From assembly GCA_050944455.1 (NCBI GenBank), contig JBMNRC010000007.1, forward strand, positions 1 to 64,000: DNA of 64,000 nt, written 5' to 3'. The notes beneath the pieces were generated by a model that saw only the letters and a program-made list of their open reading frames with translations, ran no database searches and was not told the origin of the DNA. The first letter of the stretch is position 1; each line of letters starts with the position of its first letter. This document shows, one piece after another, positions 19,141-27,627 of the stretch. A program made the position numbers and the translations under genes. Source of the DNA: Anthropogastromicrobium sp050944455. GTDB lineage: Bacteria; Bacillota; Clostridia; Lachnospirales; Lachnospiraceae.

Positions 19141-19196
19141 TTTCCATATTTTCCATGGAAACTTCCATAAAGAAAAAGCGGGTTCCGTGTTAAAAT
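19141..19196 (+). promoter_or_regulatory. Putative operator and promoter of the kinase operon
   Basis: TTCCAT occurs three times in 28 bp, and the middle copy is part of the 12-bp palindrome TTTCCATGGAAA (19150-19161). A -10-like TAAAAT (19191-19196) follows without a good -35, as expected for an activator-dependent promoter. The divergent promoter of the transporter operon is ~120 bp away, so one regulator bound here could affect both. Inference only. Confidence 0.4.
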
Positions 19197-19265
19197 AATA
19201 TGAGTATCAATAGGAAGTATCAGACTCGGGAAATACATTCGGACACGGGAAAGGCGGCTGACCGC

Positions 19266-21347
19266 ATGCATTCAAAAAAGAAGATTCGTACGCTGCGGAA
19301 GCAGCTCGTATTTACCATAGGTTCTTTTCTGATCTGTTTCGTCGGAATCTGCCTGTTCGGCATCTGCAACAGCATCTCTATCCAGAAACGCAACCTGAAA
19401 AAATATCTGACATTGTATTCCTCCCAGCTGATGTCCGAGACGTCGCGCGCCTACGAAACCTTTGAGAATATCGCCTACAGCGCTGCCTACAGTTCGCTGG
19501 TCCAGGATTACATCCAGATCTCCGATCCGGAGGAAAAATACCTGGCCTACCAGAATGTCTACAACAACCTGAACAGCATCGCGAAGCTGAGTTCTTTCAT
19601 TCAGGATATCGCCGTGATCAGTTCGGACCCGTCCGGAAGCAGCATCTCCCTGACCGTCTCTCCCTCCCTTTACGAAGCCTATGAGGAGCAGACTTCAGAA
19701 TCCGGCTACTCCCTGAAATCCCTCGGGACAGCCAGGATCGGGGAAATCGACTGCCAGATCCTGGCCATGCCGGTGGAGCAGCTCAACATCTACGGAAACA
19801 GCCGGAGGCTGGGTACCGCCTACCTGGCCATCAACACCGGAAAGCTCTTCTCCTCCGGCCTCTCTTCGGCCGCAGACACGGGCGATGACGTCATGCCGTC
19901 GGTCGTTTACCTGGATAGCAGCGGCTCCCTGATCTACGGGGATTCCTCCCTGCTGGAAGGGCTGAGCGGTCTTCCCGACCAGACCGTCGAAAGCGTGCGG
20001 ATTGACGATGAAAATTACATGGCGGAAGCTTTCACCCTTACGTCAGGGAACGGCACACTGTATGTGCTTTTTGAGAGCGATGACTACCTTCACTCCTATT
20101 ACGTCTCCTCAATCAGGCAGTTCGCGATACTGATCGCCCTGAGCACCGTGCTCTGGCTGGTCGCCCTTTACCGCTGGATGCTCCTGGCCGGCGCGCTGCG
20201 CAGCCTCACGAAGGTCATGAACGAGATTTCCAGCGGCGAGCGCAGAACCATGCACACATCGGCTGAGCCGGCCGGCGATAAATACGGAGTCGCGGAAGTC
20301 CGGGACATCTACCGCGCCTACAACCGGATGATGGAGCAGATCAACCGGCTGAACCTCACCATCTACAACAACTACACGCGCATGTACGAGATGGAGATGA
20401 ACAACCGACAGACGGAAATCGCGTTTCTGCGCAGCCAGATCAACCCTCATTTCCTGAACAACACGCTCACCACCATCAACGGCATGGCCGTCTCCGGGCA
20501 GGACGAGAAAATCCAGGAAGTGACGGTGTCCCTGTCGCGCATCCTGCAGTACAGCATCCGCGGAAGCGAGCTAGTAGCGCTCTCCCAGGAGATGGATATC
20601 GTGAGGGACTATCTGATGATCCAGTCCTGCCGGTTCGAGGACCGCTTCAGCGTGCAGTACAGCATCCAGAAGAAGGCGCTGGACTGGCAGATCCCCAGGA
20701 TGATCATCCAACCGCTCGTCGAGAACGCGATCGTGCACGGTCTCGAGCCCAGCATGAGACGCGGGAAGCTGATTCTTTCCGCGCGCGTCGACGAGACGCG
20801 GAACGTTCTGGTCATCTCCGTCATGGATACGGGCGTCGGCATGAGCGCGGAAAAACTCGCTGAACTGAAGCAGGCGCTTGCCGGCGGCACAGGACGGTCC
20901 GGGGACGACTGGAAACGGTACAATGAATCCCACCACGACAGTATCGGCCTGTACAATGTGAACAGCCGCATCATCCTTTATTACGGCCCGGACTACGCTA
21001 TAGACATCCGCTCCTGGGAAGGCGCGGGAACCAACATCGAACTCACCATACCTTCCGAAATCATGGCGCTGTCTTCTTTCTCCGGGCAGGAAGCGGCTGA
21101 CAGCGCGCTGCGTGGTCCTGACTCTGGAAAGGCAGCTTACTCCGGACGGGAGCCCGCCGGCAGTGCGCCGCGCGGGTCTGGCGCCGGAGAGGCGTTCTCC
21201 TCCGGGCGGGAACCCTCTGGCAGCACGCCGCGTGATCCTCACGCTGCCGGGGATTCCCCCTCCGGACGGGAAGCGGCGGGCGCGCAGGACGATCCTGGCA
21301 GCGGAAAGCCTTTAACCGCCGGGCAGGAAGCCGGCAGCACCGTGTGA
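19266..21347 (+). CDS. Sensor histidine kinase, YesM type
   Basis: 693 aa from the ATG at 19266, which has GGGAAAGG upstream. An ATG at 19200 is also in frame but has no ribosome site and sits on the likely -10. Layout: TM1 ~14-37, an extracytoplasmic sensor of ~240 residues, TM2 ~281-306, HAMP, the His_kinase block QINPHFLNNTLTTING near 388 (His acceptor), and a HATPase domain (PLVENAIVHG near 480; VMDTGVGMS; an SIGLYNVNSRI block). After the ATPase domain a ~95-residue Ser/Gly/Glu/Pro tail holds 60-bp (20-aa) tandem repeats, which is not normal for this family. Partner of the response regulator 63 bp downstream; likely senses a sugar or sugar-loaded binding protein. Confidence 0.92.
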   Translation: MHSKKKIRTLRKQLVFTIGSFLICFVGICLFGICNSISIQKRNLKKYLTLYSSQLMSETSRAYETFENIAYSAAYSSLVQDYIQISDPEEKYLAYQNVYNNLNSIAKLSSFIQDIAVISSDPSGSSISLTVSPSLYEAYEEQTSESGYSLKSLGTARIGEIDCQILAMPVEQLNIYGNSRRLGTAYLAINTGKLFSSGLSSAADTGDDVMPSVVYLDSSGSLIYGDSSLLEGLSGLPDQTVESVRIDDENYMAEAFTLTSGNGTLYVLFESDDYLHSYYVSSIRQFAILIALSTVLWLVALYRWMLLAGALRSLTKVMNEISSGERRTMHTSAEPAGDKYGVAEVRDIYRAYNRMMEQINRLNLTIYNNYTRMYEMEMNNRQTEIAFLRSQINPHFLNNTLTTINGMAVSGQDEKIQEVTVSLSRILQYSIRGSELVALSQEMDIVRDYLMIQSCRFEDRFSVQYSIQKKALDWQIPRMIIQPLVENAIVHGLEPSMRRGKLILSARVDETRNVLVISVMDTGVGMSAEKLAELKQALAGGTGRSGDDWKRYNESHHDSIGLYNVNSRIILYYGPDYAIDIRSWEGAGTNIELTIPSEIMALSSFSGQEAADSALRGPDSGKAAYSGREPAGSAPRGSGAGEAFSSGREPSGSTPRDPHAAGDSPSGREAAGAQDDPGSGKPLTAGQEAGSTV
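21081..21344 (+). repeat. 60-bp tandem repeats encoding the kinase tail
   Basis: TCCGGRCRGG recurs at 21081, 21141, 21201 and 21261, and GGGCAGG returns near 21321. The period is exactly 60 bp and there are about 4.4 copies. Each codes for 20 aa beginning SGQE or SGRE, with an APRG-like middle. The frame is kept throughout, so it extends the C-terminus of the kinase. Confidence 0.9.
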
Positions 21348-21410
21348 TCCTGAGAGCGGAGGATCTTCTTCCACCGGACACAAACCGGAGCAGGGAGGAA
21401 CTGAACAGAT

Positions 21411-22214
21411 ATGTACAGAACAGTAATTATTGACGATGAAAAGTGGGTAATCAAAAGCCTCATCGCCTCTCTCGGGCATCCGGACGATATCGAAATCATC
21501 GGGGAATGCAGCGACGGCATCTCGGGCATGCGCTTTCTGCGCGACGAGAAACCGGATCTTGCCTTCGTCGACGTGCGCCTGCCCGGCATGACCGGGCTCG
21601 AAATTCTCGAAGCAGCGCGCCGGGAAGGGCTGCCCACACTCTTCATCGTGATCAGCGCCTACGCGGAATTCTCCTACGCCCAGAGCGCCATGCTCAATTC
21701 GGCGATCGGCTACTGCCTGAAGCCATTCTCCCGCCGGGAGCTCACGGAAACGCTGAACAAAGCCCGCAGCCTTCTCGCAAAGCGGGACGCCGCCGGAAAC
21801 CAGAAGAAAGCGGCGCCGTCTCCCGCCGTCCCCGTGCCGGAAGCCGCCGTCAGAAACCGCGCGGTTGCCAGAATGATCGACTATATCAACAGCCATTACA
21901 TGGAGGATATTTCCATCCAGACGCTGGCTGACCTGTGCTCCATCAACGCGAATTACGCGGGCCAGCTGTTCCGGCAGAAAACCGGCCATACGTTCTCGAG
22001 CTACCTCACTTCTGTCCGGGTGGAACACGCGGTTCCGCTCCTGCGGGATACCGACATGCCGATTTCGCTTGTCGCGGCGTCGGTCGGCTACCAGGACTAT
22101 TTCTATTTCGCGAAGGTGTTCAAAAAGGCGACCGGAGTCACTCCGTCCAGCTACCGGAAAGATACCGATCTGCCGCCTGAGGAAAATCCGGAGGATGAAA
22201 AAGATGACCTCTGA
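21411..22214 (+). CDS. AraC-type response regulator, YesN type
   Basis: 267 aa. Receiver domain 1-120 has the acidic pair D9/D10, phospho-acceptor D54 (FVDVRLPGMTG) and K104 (YCLKPFS). A short Ala/Pro linker leads to an AraC double helix-turn-helix at ~150-257 (MEDISIQTLADLCSINANYAGQLFR; ISLVAASVGYQDYFYFAKVFKKATGVTPSSYRK). GGGAGG lies ahead of the ATG. Cotranscribed with the kinase; its most likely targets are the adjacent divergent transporter/rhamnosidase operon and its own operon (inferred from position). Its end overlaps the next gene by 11 bp. Confidence 0.95.
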   Translation: MYRTVIIDDEKWVIKSLIASLGHPDDIEIIGECSDGISGMRFLRDEKPDLAFVDVRLPGMTGLEILEAARREGLPTLFIVISAYAEFSYAQSAMLNSAIGYCLKPFSRRELTETLNKARSLLAKRDAAGNQKKAAPSPAVPVPEAAVRNRAVARMIDYINSHYMEDISIQTLADLCSINANYAGQLFRQKTGHTFSSYLTSVRVEHAVPLLRDTDMPISLVAASVGYQDYFYFAKVFKKATGVTPSSYRKDTDLPPEENPEDEKDDL

Positions 22215-24039
22215 ACAAGCAAAAAATGGCTTCCGCGCGATCCTGATCTCCGCCTGCCTGCTGGCCGGCTGCTCCGTCAGCGGAAACGGAGACGCGGGGA
22301 TTTCTTCATCCGGCACGGATGCCGATACTTCCGCGGGCGCGGTATCCGGTGCGGAAAACGGCCTGACGGAAGCGGCATCGTCTGAGCCGGACAGTGCCTC
22401 GTCCCGGGACGCCGGAGACATTGCCGAAGGCTCTGAAGCGGAGGAAACGGGCGCTTTTACTGACGGACCGGGGATATCCTCCGCCTGCGCCGATCCCTCG
22501 GCTCTCACGGAGCTGACCATTTCCATCGGCGACTGGGAAATCAGCGCGATGACCACAGGGCAGAGCGACGCGATGCGGGACTGCATCGAAGAGAAATTCG
22601 CGATCCGCATTGAACCGGTATCGGTAGACTGGAGCAATTACAAGGATTATTACCAGATGCATTCCGCTACCGACAGCCTTCCCGATGTATTCGCGACCCT
22701 GACGATTTCGTCCTCCGATACCAACGACAGCGCTTTCTACGAGACCATGATCGAGTCCGGGAGCATTTCTCCCCTTCCTGACGACCTTTCCGCGTACCCG
22801 CACCTGCAGGCACTGATGGAGACGCTGGAATACACGCGCTACAAAGACGGCCATTTTTACGCTATTCCCAGGGTCTCCTTCGTCAATCCCGAGCTCTCCA
22901 GCTCGGACGCCGCCATGATCGTGCGGCGGGACTGGATGGAAAACCTCGGGCTGAAGAATCCCACGAATCTCGATGAGTTTATCTCGATGATCACCGCCTT
23001 CGCGAAGGACGATCCCGACGGGAACGGCCAGGACGACACCATCGGATACAACGTCAATACCCTGAGCGCTCTGGGCAAATGGGTGATGCTGGGGATCGCG
23101 CCGGAATGCAACGTCTATTCCTGGATCCAGGCGGATGACGGAACTTACGTTCCCTCCTGGACGACGGATGATTTTCTGGACGTCGTGTCCGCCTACCGGG
23201 AAATGTACGAGAGCGGAGGGCTCGACCCGGACTTTTATTCCAAGAACCCGCAGGAAGTGCTGCAGGACTTCGCGGAGGGGAAACTCGGATGCCTGGAATA
23301 CAAATCGTCGCCCAGCTCCCTGCTCAAGCTCAAGGAAGCCTGGGAGGCCGCCGGCAACGAGGAGGACTTCAGCAGCTGCGTGGATGTGCTACCGATTTTT
23401 GCGGCGCCGGACGGAAAGCATTACAGCAACTCCAGCTCGAGGTTCTGGTCCGAGTCCTACATTTCCTCTAACGTGGACGCCGAAAAGATGGACCGCATCC
23501 TGTCTCTCTACGATTATCTGCTCTCGGATGAAGGGCTGAGGATGTGCAAGTACGGTCTGGAGGGAGTCGACTACAGGCTGGATGAGGACGGCAGCGTCGA
23601 ATGCCTCCTCGATACTTCGGAGGAGTCCCTGACCGAACAGCTGCAGGAAAAATATCCGTCCATCAGCCTCTTTGCCACTCTCGTGACCTGGGGCGGGACG
23701 GACGCGGATTTCGAGGACAGCGCCATCAACGAGGTTCTGTACGGAAAAGACTGCACCAGGCTCGCGGCCAGGGATCTTGCCTGGAACCGGACCAACACTA
23801 TTCAGGTGGAGCGGGCTGAGGAATTTCAGATTGTCCCGAAAGAACCCAGCGAAAAATTTTCCACCAGCAGCGCTTTCTCCGCGTTCATCCAATGCATCAT
23901 CGGCGACGGGGACGCGGTCGAAATGTGGAAAGCCAGGCTGGAAGAAATGCGCAGCGAGGGACTCGACGAGTATATCGCCCGCCAGAATCAGATTTACCAG
24001 GATTGGGTAGGAGCTTCCGAAACGGAAACCGGAAGCTGA
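22204..24039 (+). CDS. Lipoprotein solute-binding protein linked to the two-component system
   Basis: 611 aa with a lipoprotein signal (ILISACLLAGC, cleavage before Cys) and a Ser/Ala/Glu-rich linker. The mature protein is a family-1 extracellular solute-binding protein (WSNYKDYYQMHSATDSLPDVFATL; DPDGNGQDDTIGYNV; EYKSSPSSLLKLKEAWEAAGN). Start: GGAGG at 22190-22194 best serves the ATG at 22204; the ATG at 22195 would add Met-Lys-Lys but touches the site. It overlaps the response regulator gene by 11 bp, so it is translated with the two-component system and has no permease beside it. It may feed the divergent importer or act as the ligand receptor for the kinase. The stop codon sits at the start of a tandem repeat array. 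Confidence 0.92.
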   Translation: MTSEQAKNGFRAILISACLLAGCSVSGNGDAGISSSGTDADTSAGAVSGAENGLTEAASSEPDSASSRDAGDIAEGSEAEETGAFTDGPGISSACADPSALTELTISIGDWEISAMTTGQSDAMRDCIEEKFAIRIEPVSVDWSNYKDYYQMHSATDSLPDVFATLTISSSDTNDSAFYETMIESGSISPLPDDLSAYPHLQALMETLEYTRYKDGHFYAIPRVSFVNPELSSSDAAMIVRRDWMENLGLKNPTNLDEFISMITAFAKDDPDGNGQDDTIGYNVNTLSALGKWVMLGIAPECNVYSWIQADDGTYVPSWTTDDFLDVVSAYREMYESGGLDPDFYSKNPQEVLQDFAEGKLGCLEYKSSPSSLLKLKEAWEAAGNEEDFSSCVDVLPIFAAPDGKHYSNSSSRFWSESYISSNVDAEKMDRILSLYDYLLSDEGLRMCKYGLEGVDYRLDEDGSVECLLDTSEESLTEQLQEKYPSISLFATLVTWGGTDADFEDSAINEVLYGKDCTRLAARDLAWNRTNTIQVERAEEFQIVPKEPSEKFSTSSAFSAFIQCIIGDGDAVEMWKARLEEMRSEGLDEYIARQNQIYQDWVGASETETGS

Positions 24040-24275
24040 CGCAGATTACTCTGGAACGCGGCCGGTTCAGGAATCAATACAGAATGAAAACCGGGAGCTG
24101 ACTCCGGCCGCTCATGAACACGGCCGGTTCAGGAATCGATACAGAATGAAAACCAGGAGCTGGCTTCGGCCGCTCATGAACAAGGCCAGTTCAGGAATCG
24201 ATCCGGAATGAAACCGGGAGCTGGCTTCGGCCGCTCATGAACAAGGCCGGTTCAGGAATCTTTACAGAACGGAAA
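24018..24275 (+). repeat. 62-bp tandem repeats starting at the binding-protein stop codon
   Basis: GGCCGGTTCAGGAATC-type units start at 24060, 24122, 24184 and 24245 (spacing 62, 62, 61). Each contains a GAATGAAAACCGGGAGCTG segment resembling the last codons and stop of the preceding gene (24018-24042), so the array looks like serial duplication of the gene's 3' end. It ends just before the ribosome site of the next gene. Confidence 0.88.
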
Positions 24276-24292
24276 CGCACAAAGGAGGAGGT

Positions 24293-24340
24293 ATGGCTGA
24301 CGGCATGCCAGCCGCACAATCATGCATGGAATCACACTGA
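24293..24340 (+). CDS. Possible 15-codon leader ORF before the esterase
   Basis: The only strong Shine-Dalgarno here (AAAGGAGGAGG, 24281-24290) stands directly before ATG 24293, which opens a 15-codon frame ending in TGA at 24338-24340. This frame overlaps the esterase ATG at 24322, which has no ribosome site of its own. It could couple translation of the esterase. Alternatively a 1-bp indel separates the real start from the gene. Low certainty. Confidence 0.3.
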   Translation: MADGMPAAQSCMESH

Positions 24341-25716
24341 CTGAAGCGCCTGCTGACTGGGAAATCCTGCAGCAGGAAAGCGGATCCGCAAAGGCTGTTC
24401 TCGCCGGGCATTTTCAGGTTCACCCTGCGGCGATTGAAGTGGGAGTCGCCTGCGTCCGGCCCATCTACCGTGTCGTCCGGGAGGACGACAATTTCCCCGT
24501 CGTCCCATGGACGCCGCTGCGCGCAGACATCCATCCAGACTTTACCGGTACTTTCCGGGACACCATCGAAATCCCGGCCGGCGGGCTGTACCGCATCGAC
24601 ACCAGCCTGGAAACCCGCAGCACCAAACCTCACCTGACCTGGCTGTACCGCGGCGACTGCGTTCTCCATCTCGGCGTCGGAAATGTTTTTATCATCGCAG
24701 GGCAGTCCAATTCCTCCGGATACGGCCGGGACTATGTCTGCGACCCGCCGGACGTGCATGTCCACCTGTTCCGGAACCGCTGCCGGTGGGACCTCGCCTG
24801 CCACCCGATGAACGAGAGCACGGACGCGGGTTCCCCCGCCAACGAAGAGATGGGCGTGCCGGGCGTCTCGCCGTATCTCTCCTTCGGCAAGTATCTCTAT
24901 GAATTCACCCATATGCCTGTCGGGCTGATCCAGGCGTCGCTCGGCGGCTCCCCGATGTCCCGCTGGCACCCGGAGACCGGCGATCTCTACGCCTGCATGA
25001 TGGACCGGATCCGTGCCACCCGGGGAAAGTACGCCGGCGTTCTGTGGTACCAGGGATGTTCCGACGGGGATCCCTCCGCGGCGCCGCACTACTATGAAAA
25101 TTTCGAGCGGATGGTCAGCGCCCTGCGCAAAGCTCTCGGTTATGAAATCCCGTTCTTCACCTGCCAGCTGAACCGCTTTGTGGACTGCACCGAGGACGTC
25201 TCCTGGGGACAGATCCGCGAAGCCCAGCGCCAGGCCGCCCTGAGGATCCCGGGCGTCACCGTGATCTCCACGACCAACAACGCCATGTCCGACGGAATTC
25301 ACAACAGCGCCGGCGCCAATCTGCTGCTCGGTGAAAAGCTGGCCAGGCAGGCGGCGCATGTTCTGGCCGGCGCGCCGGAATTTGCCGCCCCGGACCTGAC
25401 GGAGGCGGTGCTTCAGGCCGACGGGCGGATCCGCCTTACCTTCTCCCATATGAAACTGGGGTTCGTGTACCACAGCCTGGATCCCGCGATGAACGGTTTC
25501 ACGCTCGAAGACGAATCAGGGGAGATTGCGCTGACCGGTTTTCAGGCAGCCCGGGAGGATCTCAACCATATCTATCTGACGCCATCCCGCCGGCCCGGAA
25601 AAGATCCCCGGATCTCCTTCGCCTGGCAGGCCGATCCAACGCGCTGCCCGCCGACCGATGAAGTGACTTTCCTTCCGCCGCTCTCGTTCTACCGGGTGCC
25701 TGTCGCCATGGGATAA
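24322..25716 (+). CDS. Sialate O-acetylesterase-like carbohydrate esterase (SASA/SGNH)
   Basis: 464 aa, no signal peptide. Likely removes O-acetyl groups from sugars. Residues ~120-350 form the SASA/SGNH hydrolase: nucleophile Ser129 in FIIAGQSNSSGYG, the oxyanion region ASLGGSPMSRWHP, the VLWYQGCSDGD block, and the catalytic Asp324/His327 pair in MSDGIHNSAGAN. Flanking beta-sandwich segments lie at the N- and C-termini (NGFTLEDESGEIALTGFQAA). ATG 24322 is the first possible start after an in-frame stop at 24298; see the overlapping leader ORF. It follows the lipoprotein gene across the repeats and precedes two fucosidases, suggesting acetylated fucosylated or rhamnosylated substrates. Confidence 0.88.
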   Translation: MHGITLTEAPADWEILQQESGSAKAVLAGHFQVHPAAIEVGVACVRPIYRVVREDDNFPVVPWTPLRADIHPDFTGTFRDTIEIPAGGLYRIDTSLETRSTKPHLTWLYRGDCVLHLGVGNVFIIAGQSNSSGYGRDYVCDPPDVHVHLFRNRCRWDLACHPMNESTDAGSPANEEMGVPGVSPYLSFGKYLYEFTHMPVGLIQASLGGSPMSRWHPETGDLYACMMDRIRATRGKYAGVLWYQGCSDGDPSAAPHYYENFERMVSALRKALGYEIPFFTCQLNRFVDCTEDVSWGQIREAQRQAALRIPGVTVISTTNNAMSDGIHNSAGANLLLGEKLARQAAHVLAGAPEFAAPDLTEAVLQADGRIRLTFSHMKLGFVYHSLDPAMNGFTLEDESGEIALTGFQAAREDLNHIYLTPSRRPGKDPRISFAWQADPTRCPPTDEVTFLPPLSFYRVPVAMG

Positions 25717-25789
25717 TGGACTCTGCCAGCCGACTGTACTCCATCGTCGCTCACACAGCCACCCAGACAGCCGCTCCCGCACGGTCCTG

Positions 25790-25934
25790 ACTGAAAAACC
25801 CGGCGGCACAGGCTTCAACTGAAATACTGCTCAGATGGAGAGGTTCACAAAACCTTTAAGTAAACCGGGCAGACGCCTCACTGCCGCGTCTGCCGCTATA
25901 TCTGCTTCTCAGCTGAAGCAGAAAGGATCGAAAG
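25790..25934 (+). promoter_or_regulatory. Structured 5' leader of fucosidase copy 1
   Basis: Three hairpins precede the ATG: 25813-25840 (CTTCAACTGA / TCAGATGGAG, one mismatch), 25868-25894 (GGCAGACGC / GCGTCTGCC) and 25902-25921 (CTGCTTC / GAAGCAG), then AAAGG and the ATG. None has a T-run, so they are not terminators. The same three stems recur with paired base changes ahead of copy 2. Confidence 0.65.
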
Positions 25935-27380
25935 ATGTCCGCAGAAAAGAAACCAGATTGGGATTCCCTGATGATGGATCCCCCGGAGTGGTTCCGGGAC
26001 GCCAAATTCGGCATGTTCTTCCACTGGGGGCCCTACAGCGTCCCCGCCTATATGAACGAATGGTACTCCCGCAATATGTACGCAATAGGCCTGGAACAGA
26101 ATATCTGGCATGAAAAGCATTACGGAAAGCTTCACGATTTCGGGTACAAGGATTTCATCCCGATGATGAAAGGCGAGAAGTTCGACCCGGACGAATGGGC
26201 GGACCTCGTTGTCCGCTCCGGGGCAAAATATGCCGGCCCTGTTACCGAGCACGCCGACAACTTCTCTATGTGGGACAGCAAAGTGAACCCGGTCAACTCA
26301 GTGAAAATGGGGCCTCACCGCGACGTCGTCGGCGAGTGCGAAAAAGCCTTCCGGAAACGCGGCCTGAAATTCCTGGCGACCTTCCACCACGCCTGGCTGT
26401 GGGGATGGTTCATGTCCACCGATAACGAGGCCGACGTGTATGACCCGGCCAACGAAGTGTACTACGGACCCGCGCTTCCGCTGGAGACCAACCGCTATCT
26501 CCCCTACCGCTATCCGGACGAAAAGTTCAACCGGCAGTGGCTCGCGAAGGTCAATGAGGTAACCGACCGGTATCAGCCGGACGCGCTCTATTTTGACAGC
26601 CGCACCTGCATCATCGCGGAGGAAACGCGGTATCAGGCCGCCTCGCATTTTTACCGCACCGCAGGCAGCGTTCCCCGCGTTCTCACCTACAAGCAGGAGG
26701 ACTTCCCGGCCGGAATCGGCGTGTACGACGCGGAGCTCGGGCATTTCGCCGAACCCAAACCGTATGTATGGCAGTGTGACGACCGGCTGGAAAACAGCAT
26801 TACCTGGTGTATCGTTCAGGAGCCGAAATACAAGCCCGCGAAGAAAGTCATCGAACAGCTGTGCGATATCGTGTCAAAAAACGGGAATCTGCTGCTGAAC
26901 GTCGGACCCAGGGCGGACGGTTCCTTCCATCCCGACGCGGTGCGGGAGCTCGAAAAGATCGGAGACTGGCTCAGAATCAACGGTGAGGCGATTTACGGGA
27001 CCAGGCCGTTCAGCGTGTGCGGAGAAGGGCCCGCGGTCAGCCGCGACGAAAACTTCGACGTGGACAAGCTGCACGACCAGCTCAAAAAAGGCGCTTCCAC
27101 CGACGTGACAGCCGCCGCGATGGGTGAGCACGATTTCCGGTTTACCCGCGCGAAGAATGCCGTCTACGCCATCGCCATGGGCTGGCCGTCCGACGGCACC
27201 CTGACCGTAAAAACTTTCGCCGCCGGGAAGTCCCCGGTGCAGATCCGCGACGTGTCGCTGCTCGGCTGCGAAGCACCGCTGCGCTGGGAGCAGATGCCGA
27301 AAGGACTCACGGTTCATCTTCCCGAAAAGAAGCCCTGTGAATGCGCGTGGACGCTCAGGATCATACCAAAGGAAAACTGA
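25935..27380 (+). CDS. Alpha-L-fucosidase GH29, tandem copy 1
   Basis: 481 aa, no signal peptide, so cytoplasmic. Retaining exo-hydrolase for alpha-L-fucose. The GH29 barrel is clear: WFRDAKFGMFFHWGPYSVPAY, EWADLVVRSGAKYAGPVTEHADNFSMWDS, FLATFHHAWLWGW, and the nucleophile Asp221 in YQPDALYFDSR. NLLLNVGPRADGSFHPDAVREL is also typical. Residues ~350-481 form a beta-sandwich C-terminal domain (VYAIAMGWPSDGTLTVKTFA). The start follows AAAGG. Paralogue of the gene at 27628-29088; it lacks 5 residues present there (after DDRLE). Confidence 0.95.
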   Translation: MSAEKKPDWDSLMMDPPEWFRDAKFGMFFHWGPYSVPAYMNEWYSRNMYAIGLEQNIWHEKHYGKLHDFGYKDFIPMMKGEKFDPDEWADLVVRSGAKYAGPVTEHADNFSMWDSKVNPVNSVKMGPHRDVVGECEKAFRKRGLKFLATFHHAWLWGWFMSTDNEADVYDPANEVYYGPALPLETNRYLPYRYPDEKFNRQWLAKVNEVTDRYQPDALYFDSRTCIIAEETRYQAASHFYRTAGSVPRVLTYKQEDFPAGIGVYDAELGHFAEPKPYVWQCDDRLENSITWCIVQEPKYKPAKKVIEQLCDIVSKNGNLLLNVGPRADGSFHPDAVRELEKIGDWLRINGEAIYGTRPFSVCGEGPAVSRDENFDVDKLHDQLKKGASTDVTAAAMGEHDFRFTRAKNAVYAIAMGWPSDGTLTVKTFAAGKSPVQIRDVSLLGCEAPLRWEQMPKGLTVHLPEKKPCECAWTLRIIPKEN

Positions 27381-27479
27381 AAGAACAGCAGCGGCCGGAT
27401 CCGCTCAATAACCTGATCAACGCTCTGGCCTGTCCCCCGCCGGGTCAGCCAGGCCTGTGTTTTCAGCAGGCCGCTCTTT

Positions 27480-27627
27480 GGCTGAAAAACCTGGCGGCAC
27501 AGGCTCCGCCTGAAATACAGCTCAGGCGGAGAGGTTCTCAAAACCCGTAAGTAAACCAGGCGGGCGAATCACTGACACGCCTGCCGCTTTATACCTGCTT
27601 CCCAGATGAAGCAGAAAGGATCGAAAA
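27480..27627 (+). promoter_or_regulatory. Structured 5' leader of fucosidase copy 2
   Basis: Duplicate of the copy-1 leader. The stems are 27504-27531 (CTCCGCCTGA / TCAGGCGGAG, perfect), 27559-27585 (GGCGGGCG / CGCCTGCC) and 27595-27614 (CTGCTTC / GAAGCAG). Compared with copy 1 several paired positions changed together, so the pairing is preserved though the sequence drifted. Confidence 0.65.

Noticed and set aside
24060..24275. CRISPR array
   Set aside because: The 61-62-bp units are head-to-tail copies without unique spacers, and no cas genes are present.
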